The notes: generated from the sequence alone by a model not told the origin. 39,523 nucleotides of DNA from Halobacteriales archaeon QS_5_68_33 (GCA_003023785.1 PXRS01000016.1:1-39523), one strand, 5' to 3'. Shown: positions 24,950 to 32,841, counted from the first letter of the stretch. Translations and numbers: made by a program.

Positions 24950-25585
24950 TCATTCCTGCGGGTCGACGACGGCTGGCGGGTCCCGGCCGGCCTTCCGGTC
25001 GAGGAACGACCGCTCGTCAGGACCGGGGCCGCGGGCGCGAAAGACATCGAGTCCCGCTCGGTAGGTCGCCCGCGAGCGGTCCGGCGGGGGACGGGCGAGG
25101 ACGAGTTCCGCGATGCCGGTTTCCTCGCCGGTGTAGGCGAAGCCGGCGCGGTAGAGCGCCTCGTAGGCGTAGGGGTTGTTGACGGCGATCCGGACCCGTT
25201 CGGCCCGGCGCTCGCGGAGGCGGGCGGTCGTGAACGCGGCGAGGCGCGGGCCGATCCCCTCGCCGCGGCGGTCGCCGCGGACGGTGATATACCGGAGCCA
25301 CCACGTCTCCGGGTCGGTCCGGTCGGCGTTGAACGCGACCGCTCCCAGGACGCGCCCGTCCGGGTCGACGACCCCCTCGACGTCCGTCGCTGGCGGCGGC
25401 CGCTCCGACGGGTCCTCATCTGCCGCGCCGGCGGCACCTTGTTCCGCCGCCGACCCTCCTTCCGGGGCCAGTGCCACCGTCTTCCCGGTGTTGGACATGA
25501 CGAACTTGCCGGCGTAACTGAACGCGCGGTAGTCGAGCGCGAGTTTCGGGCCGTCCGCGGGCCACCCGACGAGTTCGAACCGCAT
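24950..25585 (-). CDS. GNAT-family N-acetyltransferase
   Basis: A 211-residue protein. An N-terminal region of about 70 residues (MRFELVGWPADGPKLALDYR) precedes a GNAT domain: WWLRYITVRGDRRGEGIGPR is the beta4 strand plus the acetyl-CoA pyrophosphate-binding loop (RxxGxG), then VNNPYAYEALYRAGFAY, the conserved late motif. It transfers an acetyl group to an unknown amine or amino group. Haloarchaeal relatives of this layout are often near growth or translation genes, but here the neighbours give no clue. Convergent with the membrane zinc-ribbon gene and separated from it by R1 copy F. Confidence 0.8.
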   Translation of the reverse strand: MRFELVGWPADGPKLALDYRAFSYAGKFVMSNTGKTVALAPEGGSAAEQGAAGAADEDPSERPPPATDVEGVVDPDGRVLGAVAFNADRTDPETWWLRYITVRGDRRGEGIGPRLAAFTTARLRERRAERVRIAVNNPYAYEALYRAGFAYTGEETGIAELVLARPPPDRSRATYRAGLDVFRARGPGPDERSFLDRKAGRDPPAVVDPQE

Positions 25586-25702
25586 CGCTCGCCCGTACGG
25601 ACGGGGGGCGGATGTACCCGGCGGTCAGGGCGGGGGCGCGCGTCGAGTGACTCGACACCGCGTTCGACAGCAGACTCTTGCCGGGGCGGGCGTCCGTCGG
25701 GT

Positions 25703-26143
25703 ATGGCGCTGGGCGACGTCTCCCCGTTTCATCGCTTCGCGCGGCTCTACGACCTGGGGATGTGGCGGGCCGACCGGGCGACGCTGGAGGCGGGGCTGGC
25801 CGTCGCCGACCGGCCGATAGAGCGGGTGCTGGATGTCGGCGGCGGGACCGGTCGCGCGTCGCGGGCCCTTTCCGGGTACGAGCGAGTGGTCGTCGACACG
25901 CTGCATCACATGGCCGACCCCGAGCGCGTGTTCGCGGCCGCCCGCCGGGTCCTGCGTCCGGGGGGCGTCCTCCTGATCCGGGAGTTCGACCCGACGACGC
26001 TGCGCGGGCGCGGACTCGTGGCGGCCGAACACCTCGTCGGCTTCGATTCGGGGTTCCGGGCGCCCGAGACGCTCCGGGACCGCCTCGCGGGCGTCGTCGG
26101 AGGAGGCGGCACGGAAGCGCCCTCGCGGGGATCGGTTCAGTGA
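25703..26143 (+). CDS. shortened class I SAM methyltransferase
   Basis: A 146-residue protein resembling UbiE-like methyltransferases. Motif I is RVLDVGGGTGRASRAL, followed after only a few residues by RVVVDTLHHMADPERVFAAA (motif post-III/IV) and RVLRPGGVLLIREFDPTTLR. In intact relatives about 40 residues separate these, holding the acidic residue that binds SAM ribose and the adenine-binding loop. That stretch is missing in frame, and the C-terminal ending RDRLAGVVGGGGTEAPSRGS also departs from the usual fold. It is probably inactive or a recent deletion derivative, though the frame is open. A TATA-like sequence near 25670-25677 suggests it is transcribed. The + strand neighbour starts 26 bases later. 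Confidence 0.6.
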   Translation: MALGDVSPFHRFARLYDLGMWRADRATLEAGLAVADRPIERVLDVGGGTGRASRALSGYERVVVDTLHHMADPERVFAAARRVLRPGGVLLIREFDPTTLRGRGLVAAEHLVGFDSGFRAPETLRDRLAGVVGGGGTEAPSRGSVQ

Positions 26144-26169
26144 AGTCGGTGGCGTCCGGAGCGTCGGGT

Positions 26170-26586
26170 ATGTCGGTCGAGACGACGGTGCGCGGTCGGG
26201 TCGACCCGGCACCGCTGACGGCGGTGGCCGCGGCCGGCGACCTGGTCTGTATCGGACTGTTCGTCGGCGTGGGGTCGACGGTCGGCCACAGCATCGGCAA
26301 CCCCGTCAGGATCGCGATAACCTTCTCGACGTTCGCCCTCGCGTGGGGCGTCGTCTCGCTGCTGGCGGGCGTCCACGCTGCCGAGACGCACCGGTCGTTG
26401 CAGGCGACGGCCGGGCGGACGGTCCTCGCGTGGGTCGTCGGGGCCGCGCTCGTCCAGGGGCTGCGCTGGACCGACCCGGTCCCCGGGAACCCGGCGCTCG
26501 CCTTCTACCTCGTCTCGGTCGGGGTCGGACTCGCGTTGCTGGTTCCCTGGCGACTCGGGGTCACGGCGCTCGCGCGGAGAGCCTAA
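26170..26586 (+). CDS. DUF3054-like small integral membrane protein
   Basis: A 138-residue protein with four membrane segments: LTAVAAAGDLVCIGLFVGVG, IAITFSTFALAWGVVSLL, TVLAWVVGAALVQGL and LAFYLVSVGVGLALLVPWRL. The GD...FVGVGSTVGHS start and the closing basic motif resemble DUF3054 proteins of haloarchaea and actinobacteria, whose function is unknown. The ATG at 26170 is chosen as the only one preceding the first helix. It follows the shortened methyltransferase by 26 bases and could share its transcript. Confidence 0.7.
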   Translation: MSVETTVRGRVDPAPLTAVAAAGDLVCIGLFVGVGSTVGHSIGNPVRIAITFSTFALAWGVVSLLAGVHAAETHRSLQATAGRTVLAWVVGAALVQGLRWTDPVPGNPALAFYLVSVGVGLALLVPWRLGVTALARRA

Positions 26587-26649
26587 AGTCGGTCGATCAG
26601 TCGCGCGACGCTGGCGTGGAGGGACTGCCCGACGCCCGGTCTCGACTCC

Positions 26650-26883
26650 TCAGCAGGTCTCCTCTACGGGCACGGCAACTGTCGACTGGAGCCACGCCTG
26701 GTGGTTCTCCCGGTCGTAGATGACGAACTCCTCGTCACCGATGTTGAGCTCGGCGTACCGCTTGGTCTCCTCACTCGTCGCGGCCCGTGCGTTCGTTTCG
26801 TCGGTTGCGTCCGGCATTGGTGTCTGAGTCGGCGTTGCCGCCTCGTTCGTCCCTCCACTGGTTTTTCGCCGGTGACCCATCAT
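26650..26883 (-). CDS. small acidic protein of the DUF7331-like type
   Basis: A 77-codon frame, of which the last 55 (from ATG 26817, MPDATDETNARAATSEETKR) are the conserved-looking part. The core EFVIYDRENHQAWLQSTVAV resembles the haloarchaeal family of about 60 residues with VVLYDxxNPxAWI. A TATA box (TATATTTTTTTACG on the minus strand, about 26909-26919) lies about 31 bases from ATG 26883, supporting transcription and the longer start, although the extension is basic and variable. Its function is unknown. It is convergent with the DUF3054-like gene and divergent from the small membrane protein at 27316. Confidence 0.65.
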   Translation of the reverse strand: MMGHRRKTSGGTNEAATPTQTPMPDATDETNARAATSEETKRYAELNIGDEEFVIYDRENHQAWLQSTVAVPVEETC

Positions 26884-27204
26884 AAACCCGTTCCCCGAGT
26901 TATCACGTAAAAAAATATACGGACGAGCGGCGCTACCACCAGTTTTCTCGACGGGGGGAAGCAGCCGTATTCCCGACGATTTTCCGTTCTCGACCGCTGC
27001 AGACTCTATTTTTCGCTCCTGATAACAAGGCCGATGGACCGGACAGTTCTCTGCAGGACGAGACGGCTGGTTTCGAGGGGCGGCCCGTGCACCACCGGTA
27101 GAGTCCCCCCGGCGGTCCGTACCCGTTCCGCACCGCCGCCCGCACGCATCGGAAAGTTCGGACACGTTGAACGCGGTTTGATACCGTCGAAAACGGGTAT
27201 TTCG

Positions 27205-27220
27205 AATTATATATTTTCAT
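27205..27220 (+). promoter_or_regulatory. AT-rich promoter region in divergent gap
   Basis: TTATATATTTTCATAA stands out in GC-rich DNA, about 95-110 bases before the small membrane protein. It would give a long leader, unlike the leaderless norm, and fits the presence of a Shine-Dalgarno-like AAGGAG just before that gene. Confidence 0.4.
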
Positions 27221-27315
27221 AAGTTATGAGTACCTTCTCGAAAACTCCTTCAGAACCAGTCCGTTGGCAACAGGATGGCGACACGTCAAATTGAAGGAGC
27301 CCATTGGAAACACTT

Positions 27316-27501
27316 ATGTATTACTGCCTCGTACTGTACGGTCTGCTGGTCACGGTCGGCGTCGCCCTGACGGCCTCAGTCGCGCTCGCGTCCGTCCTCT
27401 CGGCCGGGTTGATCGGCCACGCGATATTCGTCAGAGCGCCCATCGGGGCCGGAACGGGCGAGCCGGCCGGCGGCGACGCCGGGTTCCCATCCGCGGACTG
27501 A
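27316..27501 (+). CDS. small membrane protein, unknown function
   Basis: A 61-residue protein (MYYCLVLYGLLVTVGVALTA then SVALASVLSAGLIGHAIFVR) with one or two membrane helices and a short Gly/Asp tail. A Shine-Dalgarno-like AAGGAG (27293-27298) sits 5 bases upstream of an in-frame TTG (27304), so the TTG may be the true start. AT-rich sequence TTATATATTTTC near 27205-27216 may be its promoter. The gap 26884-27315 contains these two divergent promoters and an imperfect palindrome (ATACCGTC...ACGGGTAT), but no other gene. Confidence 0.5.
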   Translation: MYYCLVLYGLLVTVGVALTASVALASVLSAGLIGHAIFVRAPIGAGTGEPAGGDAGFPSAD

Positions 27502-27535
27502 ACAAGTTCAAGCCGGTCGCATCCGAACCGGCGGT

Positions 27536-28525
27536 ATGGCACTGTTTCTCGGCAGCGACGAGCTCGCGGGGCTCGCGACGCCCGCGGAGTACGTCGACGC
27601 CGTCCGCGAGGGGTACCGACAGCGAGGCGAGGGCGCGCCGGCGCGACCGCGCACCCGCATCACCAGCGGCGACCCGCCGGGCATGCTGACCGGGTACACC
27701 GCGATGCTCCCCGAGACCGGCGCGATGGGCGGGTACATGTACGCCGCCGGGTTCGGCGCCGCCGACGCGCACTTCGTTTTGCCCCTGTTCGATGCCGAAT
27801 CGGGCGAGCCGCTGGCAGTGCTGGACGGCGCGTACATGAACCCCTTCAAGACCGGCGCGACCGGCGCCGTCGGTATCGACGCGCTGGCCCGCGAGGACGC
27901 GACCGACCTCGGACTCGTCGGCAGCGGGTCGCAGGCCCGGGGGCAACTGCGGGCCGCCGTTACCGTCCGGGAGTTCGAGACGGTCAGGGTCTTCTCGCCC
28001 ACCCGCGAGAACCGCGAGGCCTTCGCGACCGAGATGGACGCGGAACTCGCGCCCGACGTCCGGGCGGTCGATTCGGGGGCCGCTGCGGTCGGGGACGCCG
28101 ACGTGGTCATCACGGCCACCACAGCTTCCGAGCCCGTCTTCGACGGCGCCGACCTGCCCGACGGCGCCCACGTCACCGTCATGGGCCAGTACGACCCCGA
28201 AAAACGCGAGGTGGACGGCGACACCGTAGCGCGCTCGACGTACGTCCCGGACCTGCGCGAGCGCGCACCCCGCGACGCCGGCGCGTACATCCTCGCTCGC
28301 GAGGAGGGCGCCATCGGCGAGGACCACATCCACGCCGAACTCGGCGAGGTCGTCGCCGGCATCGAACCCGGCCGGACCGACCCCGAGGCGGTGACGCTGT
28401 TCGACAGCGGCGGCACCGCCATCGAGACGGTCGCCGCCGCCCACATGCTCTCCGAGAAGGCCCGCGAGGAGGGCCTCGGCACCGAAATCGAGTTTTCCCC
28501 CGCCAGTCAGGCGTTCGAGGGGTAA
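27536..28525 (+). CDS. ornithine cyclodeaminase/mu-crystallin family dehydrogenase
   Basis: A 329-residue NAD(P)-dependent enzyme of the ornithine cyclodeaminase/archaeal alanine dehydrogenase family. It has the substrate Arg-rich region RPRTRITSGDPPGML, the Lys in YMNPFKTGATGAVG, and the Rossmann motif LGLVGSGSQARGQLRAAV followed by VRVFSPTRENREAF. The C-terminal HIHAELGEVVAGIEPGR is also typical. Reactions in the family include ornithine to proline, alanine deamination and imine reduction; which one applies is not clear from sequence. A TATA-like sequence near 27503-27512 gives a leaderless start at 27536. Confidence 0.85.
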   Translation: MALFLGSDELAGLATPAEYVDAVREGYRQRGEGAPARPRTRITSGDPPGMLTGYTAMLPETGAMGGYMYAAGFGAADAHFVLPLFDAESGEPLAVLDGAYMNPFKTGATGAVGIDALAREDATDLGLVGSGSQARGQLRAAVTVREFETVRVFSPTRENREAFATEMDAELAPDVRAVDSGAAAVGDADVVITATTASEPVFDGADLPDGAHVTVMGQYDPEKREVDGDTVARSTYVPDLRERAPRDAGAYILAREEGAIGEDHIHAELGEVVAGIEPGRTDPEAVTLFDSGGTAIETVAAAHMLSEKAREEGLGTEIEFSPASQAFEG

Positions 28526-28645
28526 CGGGGTTTCTGCGACCCGGCACAACGCCGTGGCGCGCGCTGGCGAGCGTGCCCGAACCCTGTGAGGGCCGCGAGA
28601 CGGCGCCGCGCGAGGGACGAGGAGCGTAGCGCAGCGAGCACCGCA

Positions 28646-28885
28646 GTCGGTTGGGGAGGTACGTGGCCTGCGGTCGCGGTGCTGTGCTGTGCGGTTCCTG
28701 GCGGACTGAAAGGGCGAGGCGCGCTCGCGTTCAGTTCAGTCGCCTACGCGACCCCTATCCGAGCGAAGCGAGCGAGGATATGTCGCGTAGCGACCGCGAG
28801 CGGGCCGAGGGCTTTCAGCCATCGCTGTCGCCTACGGTCAGAGAGACAGCTATCGAGCGATCCGAGGGCTTTCGACGCATAAGCC
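28646..28885. repeat. R2 dispersed repeat, copy 2
   Basis: Compact copy of the repeat at 13053-13356. It starts GTCGGTTGGGG, has GGCGGACTGAAAGGGCGAGG, then CGCGACCCCTATCC, GAGGATATGTCGCG, and GAGCGGGCCGAGGGCTTTCA. CTGAAAG and CTTTCAG mark inverted ends (about 28710-28818). A partial end module (GAGCGATCCGAGGGCTTTCG) follows 58 bases later. The gap 28526-28915 is otherwise gene-free. Confidence 0.7.
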
Positions 28886-28915
28886 GGGAGCAGCCGATCC
28901 TCCGCTACCAGGCAG

Positions 28916-29536
28916 TCACTCGTCGAGTCGGGCGGCGAGAAACGGCGGTTCGGGGCCGTCTTCCGACGGGGCGGGGGCAGGCCACTCGTCCGTGACTACG
29001 AACCCGGCGTCGCGCAATCGCTCGCGGGTTCGCTCGACGCCGGCCATCTCCCAGCGCATCTCGACCCCGCCATCGAGCCAGTCGTCGGTCGCGCGCTCGA
29101 ACCCCTCGGGCGCTTCCGAGAGCAGCGCGCGCCCGCCGGGAGCCAGCACGCGGGCGAATTCCTCGAAAACGGCGGGGCGCTCCGAGATCGGGACGTGAAT
29201 CACCGACCGGTACGCGACCACGCCGTCGAAGGCCCCTGCACGGAACGGGAGCGCCGTCATGTCCCCCTGGACGAGTCGAGCCCGCGGCACCGCTCGGGCG
29301 GCGAGTCGGAGCTGTTCCCGGGAGAGGTCCAGCCCGACCGCGGCGGCCCCGTCACTGACCCGGGGAAGGACAGGCTCTCCGTGCCCACAGCCCGCGTCAA
29401 GAACGTGAGCCCGGTCCCCGAACGAGCCGAGGAACCCCTCGATAATGCTCAGGGCGCGGTCGCCGTAGGACTGGCGCTCGGCGTAGGTCCCGGCCAGTTC
29501 GTCGTACCCACGGCGGACCGTCTCGCGGTCGTCCAT
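28916..29536 (-). CDS. class I SAM-dependent methyltransferase
   Basis: A 206-residue methyltransferase with complete motifs: HVLDAGCGHGEPVLP (motif I), AAVGLDLSREQLRLA (acidic motif II), LVQGDMTALPFRAGAFDGVV (motif III-IV) and RVLAPGGRALLSEAPEGFER (motif V-VI). The N-terminus MDDRETVRRGYDELAGTYAE is typical of UbiE/ArsM-like enzymes acting on small molecules or quinones. The substrate is unknown. It contrasts with the shortened methyltransferase at 25703. It ends beside R2 copy 2 and follows the A22 protease gene in the same direction (gap of 36 bases), so the two may be co-transcribed. Confidence 0.85.
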   Translation of the reverse strand: MDDRETVRRGYDELAGTYAERQSYGDRALSIIEGFLGSFGDRAHVLDAGCGHGEPVLPRVSDGAAAVGLDLSREQLRLAARAVPRARLVQGDMTALPFRAGAFDGVVAYRSVIHVPISERPAVFEEFARVLAPGGRALLSEAPEGFERATDDWLDGGVEMRWEMAGVERTRERLRDAGFVVTDEWPAPAPSEDGPEPPFLAARLDE

Positions 29537-29572
29537 TCGTTCCGGATCCGCTCGGCTGGCGGTTCAGTCTTT

Positions 29573-30667
29573 CTACACGTACGGGCCGAGTCCGAGCGCC
29601 TGCACGAGCGACACGCCACCCGCGAGCGCACCCACCAGATACCCCGCGATGGTCCCGCCGTTCAACAGCGGCAGTCCCGCGTGGGCCCGCCCTTTCAGCA
29701 CCATCCACAGCAGGACCACCAGCCCGAGGTGGGTCCCGACCATCGCGGTCACGGCGGGCAGCGCCACCGGGAAGCCCAGCAGGTCGACCGCGGGCACGGT
29801 CTGCGGTGCGAAGAAGGCGACACTCGCGACCAGCACCGTCGGAATGACGGCGTCGCCGAGACCGATGAAGAGAGCGTTCCGGTCGAACGGGTCCGTTTCC
29901 GCGGTCTCCCCCTCCGCTCGTGCGTCCGATTCGGTCGCGTCCGCCGCCGCTCCGCGCTCGGACGCCTCGTCGCCGTCGTCTCCGTCGTCAGCGTGCTCCC
30001 CGCTCTCCCCGCCGTCCGCCGCCTCCCCGCCCACGGGGTCGGGCATCTCGGCGTCGAGGTAGGAGTACGACAAGGAGAGCGGGACGACGAGCACGATGGG
30101 TACCTTGAGGTCCATCACCCCCGACGCGAGCGTGAGCATGTGTTCGGTGCCGTAGACGCTGATGGCGTCGTAGACCGCCAGCACCACGAGGAGGACGAGC
30201 GCGGGCAGCAGGCCGAAGGTGATCCCGAACAGGCCGGCGGCGGCCGCCCCCATGACGACTCCGGCGGCGTCGACGACGTACCACTCGGGGTGGACCCACA
30301 GCGCCACCCCGAGGCCGGCGGCCGCGAGCCACGCGAGGACGTTGATGCCGAACCCGCCGACCGGGACGGTCACCACCGGCGGGACCACGATCCGCAGGAC
30401 GAACAGACTGATGTACGCGCCGGCAAAGACCATCAGCGCCCGGAGGATCCATGCCAGGCCGAACGTGATGACCGCGAGCATCACGGCCGTCATCACGAGG
30501 ATGGCGACGACGTAGACGAGACTGTTGACCGGGTTGTCGGGGTCCTCGACGGCCTGGTAGCCCGCCGACTCGAAGGGGCCGACCAGCGCGAGCGCGCCCA
30601 GCTGGACGAGGACGAAGATCCCGACGATACCGGCACACGCGACGTACGCCCGTCGCCGCCGGTCCAT
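29573..30667 (-). CDS. presenilin-like A22 intramembrane aspartyl protease
   Basis: A 364-residue membrane protein with about nine hydrophobic segments. The two catalytic motifs are VLAVYDAISVYG (Asp167) and LFIGLGDAVIP (Asp272, the GxGD motif). The PAL-equivalent region is GLPLLNGGTIAGY near residues 332-343. Between the two Asp residues is a very acidic, Ala/Glu-rich cytoplasmic loop of about 55 residues. It cleaves transmembrane substrates within the bilayer; archaeal substrates are unknown. The ATG at 30667 begins MDRRRRAYVACAGIVGIFVL, giving a basic N-terminus and the first helix. Confidence 0.9.
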   Translation of the reverse strand: MDRRRRAYVACAGIVGIFVLVQLGALALVGPFESAGYQAVEDPDNPVNSLVYVVAILVMTAVMLAVITFGLAWILRALMVFAGAYISLFVLRIVVPPVVTVPVGGFGINVLAWLAAAGLGVALWVHPEWYVVDAAGVVMGAAAAGLFGITFGLLPALVLLVVLAVYDAISVYGTEHMLTLASGVMDLKVPIVLVVPLSLSYSYLDAEMPDPVGGEAADGGESGEHADDGDDGDEASERGAAADATESDARAEGETAETDPFDRNALFIGLGDAVIPTVLVASVAFFAPQTVPAVDLLGFPVALPAVTAMVGTHLGLVVLLWMVLKGRAHAGLPLLNGGTIAGYLVGALAGGVSLVQALGLGPYV

Positions 30668-30725
30668 GGGAGGCCCTCGCGGGCGAGCGGTTTCAGGGTT
30701 ACGGGACGGGCGCGATGCCTCGCGG

Positions 30726-30850
30726 CGACCCGGGACCGCGACCTGGCGTTCGAGGGGGCCGTCGACTTCGAGGCCGAACCGGCCGGCGTCGAGTCGGCGT
30801 TCCAGCGGGCGACGGACCCCGAGACAGTCGAGGGGGTGGTCCGGCTGTGA
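30726..30850 (+). pseudogene. C-terminal gene remnant
   Basis: One + strand frame reads TRDRDLAFEGAVDFEAEPAG, then VESAFQRATDPETVEGVVRL and TGA at 30848-30850, with strongly G/C-ending codons over the last 40 codons. No start codon occurs nearby in this frame; the long ORF containing it is antisense to the A22 protease. It looks like the surviving 3' end of a deleted gene, wedged between the A22 protease gene and the Gfo/Idh/MocA stop. The family was not recognised. Confidence 0.35.
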
Positions 30851-31918
30851 CTACCACGAGGTGATGGTCACGTCCTTCAGCGGGCGGTCCAGCGGCACCG
30901 ACACCCGCCCGCCGGTGTAGTGCGAGGCGTAAAAACCCACGAGGACTTCGATCGTCTCGGTCGCGTCCGCCCCGGAAGAGACGTTCTCGGCCCGGCCCTC
31001 GACCAGGTCGACGGCGTGGGTGACGGCGTTGTCGAACGACTGCCGGTGGCTGTCGTCGTGGTCGCCGGTCGGCGGTTCTTTCTCTTCGTGGTCGCCCCCC
31101 GAGGAGTCCCAGTAGCGCCAGCCGTCCTCGGCGCGGACGAGGCGTCCCTCGGTGCCGTTGATCCGGTGGTGGAACATCGAGACGTCCCGGCGGGCGGTCC
31201 CGTCGTAGGTGACGAACGTCCCGGTATCGAGGGTGAAAAAGCCGCCCGTCGCTGCGTCGTCGACGCTGTCGTCGGTGAGGTGTTCGGCGGCCTGGTTCGC
31301 GCCGGTGACGTGGCCCGCCACGAGTTCGGCGCGGGCGTCGAGCAGGTACAGCGAGAAGTCGACGACGTGCGTCCCGACGCGCAGCAGTTCCATCGGGCTC
31401 CCGGAGGTCATCGACTGCACCTCGCCGACGAGTCCGTCCCGGACCGCCTCGCGCACGGCCTGGTTCTGCCGGAGGAACCGCTGGGAGTGGTTCACGACGA
31501 GTTCCACACGTTCGGAATCGCAGGTCTCGACCATCGACTCGGCGTCGGTCACCGAACAGGCGACGGGTTTCTCACACCAGACCACGTCGGGGTCGCCGGC
31601 GGTCGCGACGTCCTCGACGTGTTCGCGGTGGAGCATCGAGGGGGTACAGACAGAGACGATGTCCAGGTCCGTCGCCTCGAGCATGGCCTCGTGGCCGAGG
31701 TACCGGCCGTCCTCGGGGATGCCCCAGGCCCGGCCGAACCGGTCCAGCGCGTCCTCGTCGATGTCGGCGACGGCGACGAGGTCGACGTCCTCGTTTCGAT
31801 CGTAACCGCCGGCGTGGCTCGCGGGTTCGGGGTCGGCCCCGATGTCGTCCTCGCTGCCGTCGTAGATGCCCATGCCCGCGACGCCGCCGGTGCCGATGAT
31901 GCCAGCGCGGTCGGTCAT
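30851..31918 (-). CDS. Gfo/Idh/MocA-family oxidoreductase
   Basis: A 355-residue NAD(P)-dependent sugar oxidoreductase. The Rossmann start is RAGIIGTGGVAGMGI, the nucleotide-binding fold continues with VDLVAVADIDEDALDRFG, and VSVCTPSMLHREHVEDV is followed by the catalytic Lys in VWCEKPVA. The C-terminal domain is an alpha/beta substrate-binding domain with a GTHVVDFSLYL segment supplying the conserved Asp/His. Substrates in the family are sugars, inositols or amino sugars. The gene follows kdgA in the same direction (221 bp apart, with R1 copy G between). A shared role in sugar-acid metabolism is plausible but not shown. Confidence 0.85.
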   Translation of the reverse strand: MTDRAGIIGTGGVAGMGIYDGSEDDIGADPEPASHAGGYDRNEDVDLVAVADIDEDALDRFGRAWGIPEDGRYLGHEAMLEATDLDIVSVCTPSMLHREHVEDVATAGDPDVVWCEKPVACSVTDAESMVETCDSERVELVVNHSQRFLRQNQAVREAVRDGLVGEVQSMTSGSPMELLRVGTHVVDFSLYLLDARAELVAGHVTGANQAAEHLTDDSVDDAATGGFFTLDTGTFVTYDGTARRDVSMFHHRINGTEGRLVRAEDGWRYWDSSGGDHEEKEPPTGDHDDSHRQSFDNAVTHAVDLVEGRAENVSSGADATETIEVLVGFYASHYTGGRVSVPLDRPLKDVTITSW

Positions 31919-31979
31919 ACCGACCGGGCGTCCCCCAGCACAGTCAATCTTCGCCTCGCGGAACCGACCGCCGGAGGTC

Positions 31980-32140
31980 GTACGGTCGGTTGTCAGTCAG
32001 TTCCGGATGTCGTCGAACCGGTCGGTGACATACCGGTAATACTGCCGGCTGTAAGTCTGTCAAGAATTTCGCCGCTCCGGGCTGGCGGATATCTTTACGA
32101 AGTTACAGCCGGCAGTACAAGTCGTTCTGACCGACCGTAT
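31980..32140. repeat. R1 palindromic element, copy G (interrupted by nested copy K)
   Basis: The outer element runs TACGGTCGGTTGTCAGTC... to ...TCTGACCGACCGTAT, cut by 32040-32118. If those 79 bases and one AA of the AA direct repeat (32038-32039, 32119-32120) are removed, exactly 80 bp remain, the canonical length. The right edge shares the TGA stop of kdgA. Confidence 0.85.
32040..32117. repeat. R1-type element, arm class 2, copy K (nested)
   Basis: A perfect 15-bp inverted repeat, TACTGCCGGCTGTAA (32040-32054) and its complement (32103-32117). The core aligns in shape with R1 (GGCGGATATC / GGCGAAATTC on opposite strands), although arm bases differ from the main class at many positions. 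It lies inside copy G. Confidence 0.85.
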
Positions 32141-32787
32141 CAGGCCCGCGCGTCCTCGACGGCCGCGACGAACGCCGCGGCCGAGTCGGCGACGGCGTCC
32201 CAGTCCTCGCGCTCGATGGCGTCGTGGTCGACGAGCGCCGAGCCCGCACCCACGGCGACCGCGCCGGCCTCGAAGTAGTCGGCGACGTTGTCGGTGTCGA
32301 CACCGCCGGTCGGCATGATGGGGATGTCACCGAGGGGGCCCCGGAGCGCGCCGATGTGGTCCGGCCCCACGGTGGAAGCGGGGAACATCTTCAGCATATC
32401 GGCGCCGGCGGCCATCGCCCGGTCGGCCTCGGTGGGCGTCATCACGCCCGGGACCGTCACCACGCCCGCGCGGTTGCAGACGTCGATAACGGCCTCGTTG
32501 AGATTGGGCGCGAGGACGAACTGCGCGCCGGCCTCGACGACGTTGCGCGCGGCCGCCCCGTCCATCACGGTGCCGGCGCCGACCATCGCGTCCGTGCCTT
32601 CGAGCGCGCGGTCGATGGCCGCGATCTTCTCGCTGGCGCGCTTGCCGTCGGCGGTGACCTCCAGGGCTGTCACGCCGCCGTCGTGGATCGCCTCCGCCAC
32701 GGGGACGATGTCGTCCTCGTCGACCCCCCGGAGGACCGCCGTCACGCCGCTGTCGACGATGCGCTGCTGGATCTCGTGTTTGTGCAT
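32140..32787 (-). CDS. kdgA: 2-keto-3-deoxy-6-phosphogluconate (KDPG) aldolase
   Basis: A 215-residue class I aldolase of the KDPG/KHG family. Glu43 (ALEVT), Gly-Thr of VGAGTV, and the Schiff-base Lys133 in ADMLKMFPAS are present, followed by IPIMPTGGVD for phosphate binding. It cleaves KDPG to pyruvate and glyceraldehyde-3-phosphate, the last step of the semi-phosphorylative Entner-Doudoroff pathway of haloarchaea; related enzymes act on KDPGal. The start at 32787 (MHKHEIQQRI) has a TATA-like CCTTTTGCCC about 26 bases upstream. The stop overlaps R1 copy G. Neighbouring gene on the same strand: a Gfo/Idh/MocA oxidoreductase. Confidence 0.92.
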   Translation of the reverse strand: MHKHEIQQRIVDSGVTAVLRGVDEDDIVPVAEAIHDGGVTALEVTADGKRASEKIAAIDRALEGTDAMVGAGTVMDGAAARNVVEAGAQFVLAPNLNEAVIDVCNRAGVVTVPGVMTPTEADRAMAAGADMLKMFPASTVGPDHIGALRGPLGDIPIMPTGGVDTDNVADYFEAGAVAVGAGSALVDHDAIEREDWDAVADSAAAFVAAVEDARA

Positions 32788-32841
32788 ACCCCCACTCCGG
32801 CGGGCAGGGGCAAAAGGATGACAGTCTCGGCGACGCCGAGG

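Noticed and set aside
29195-30850. Long + strand ORF of 551 codons
   Set aside because: Mostly antisense to the methyltransferase and A22 protease. Only its last 40 codons look coding, and those are listed as a remnant.
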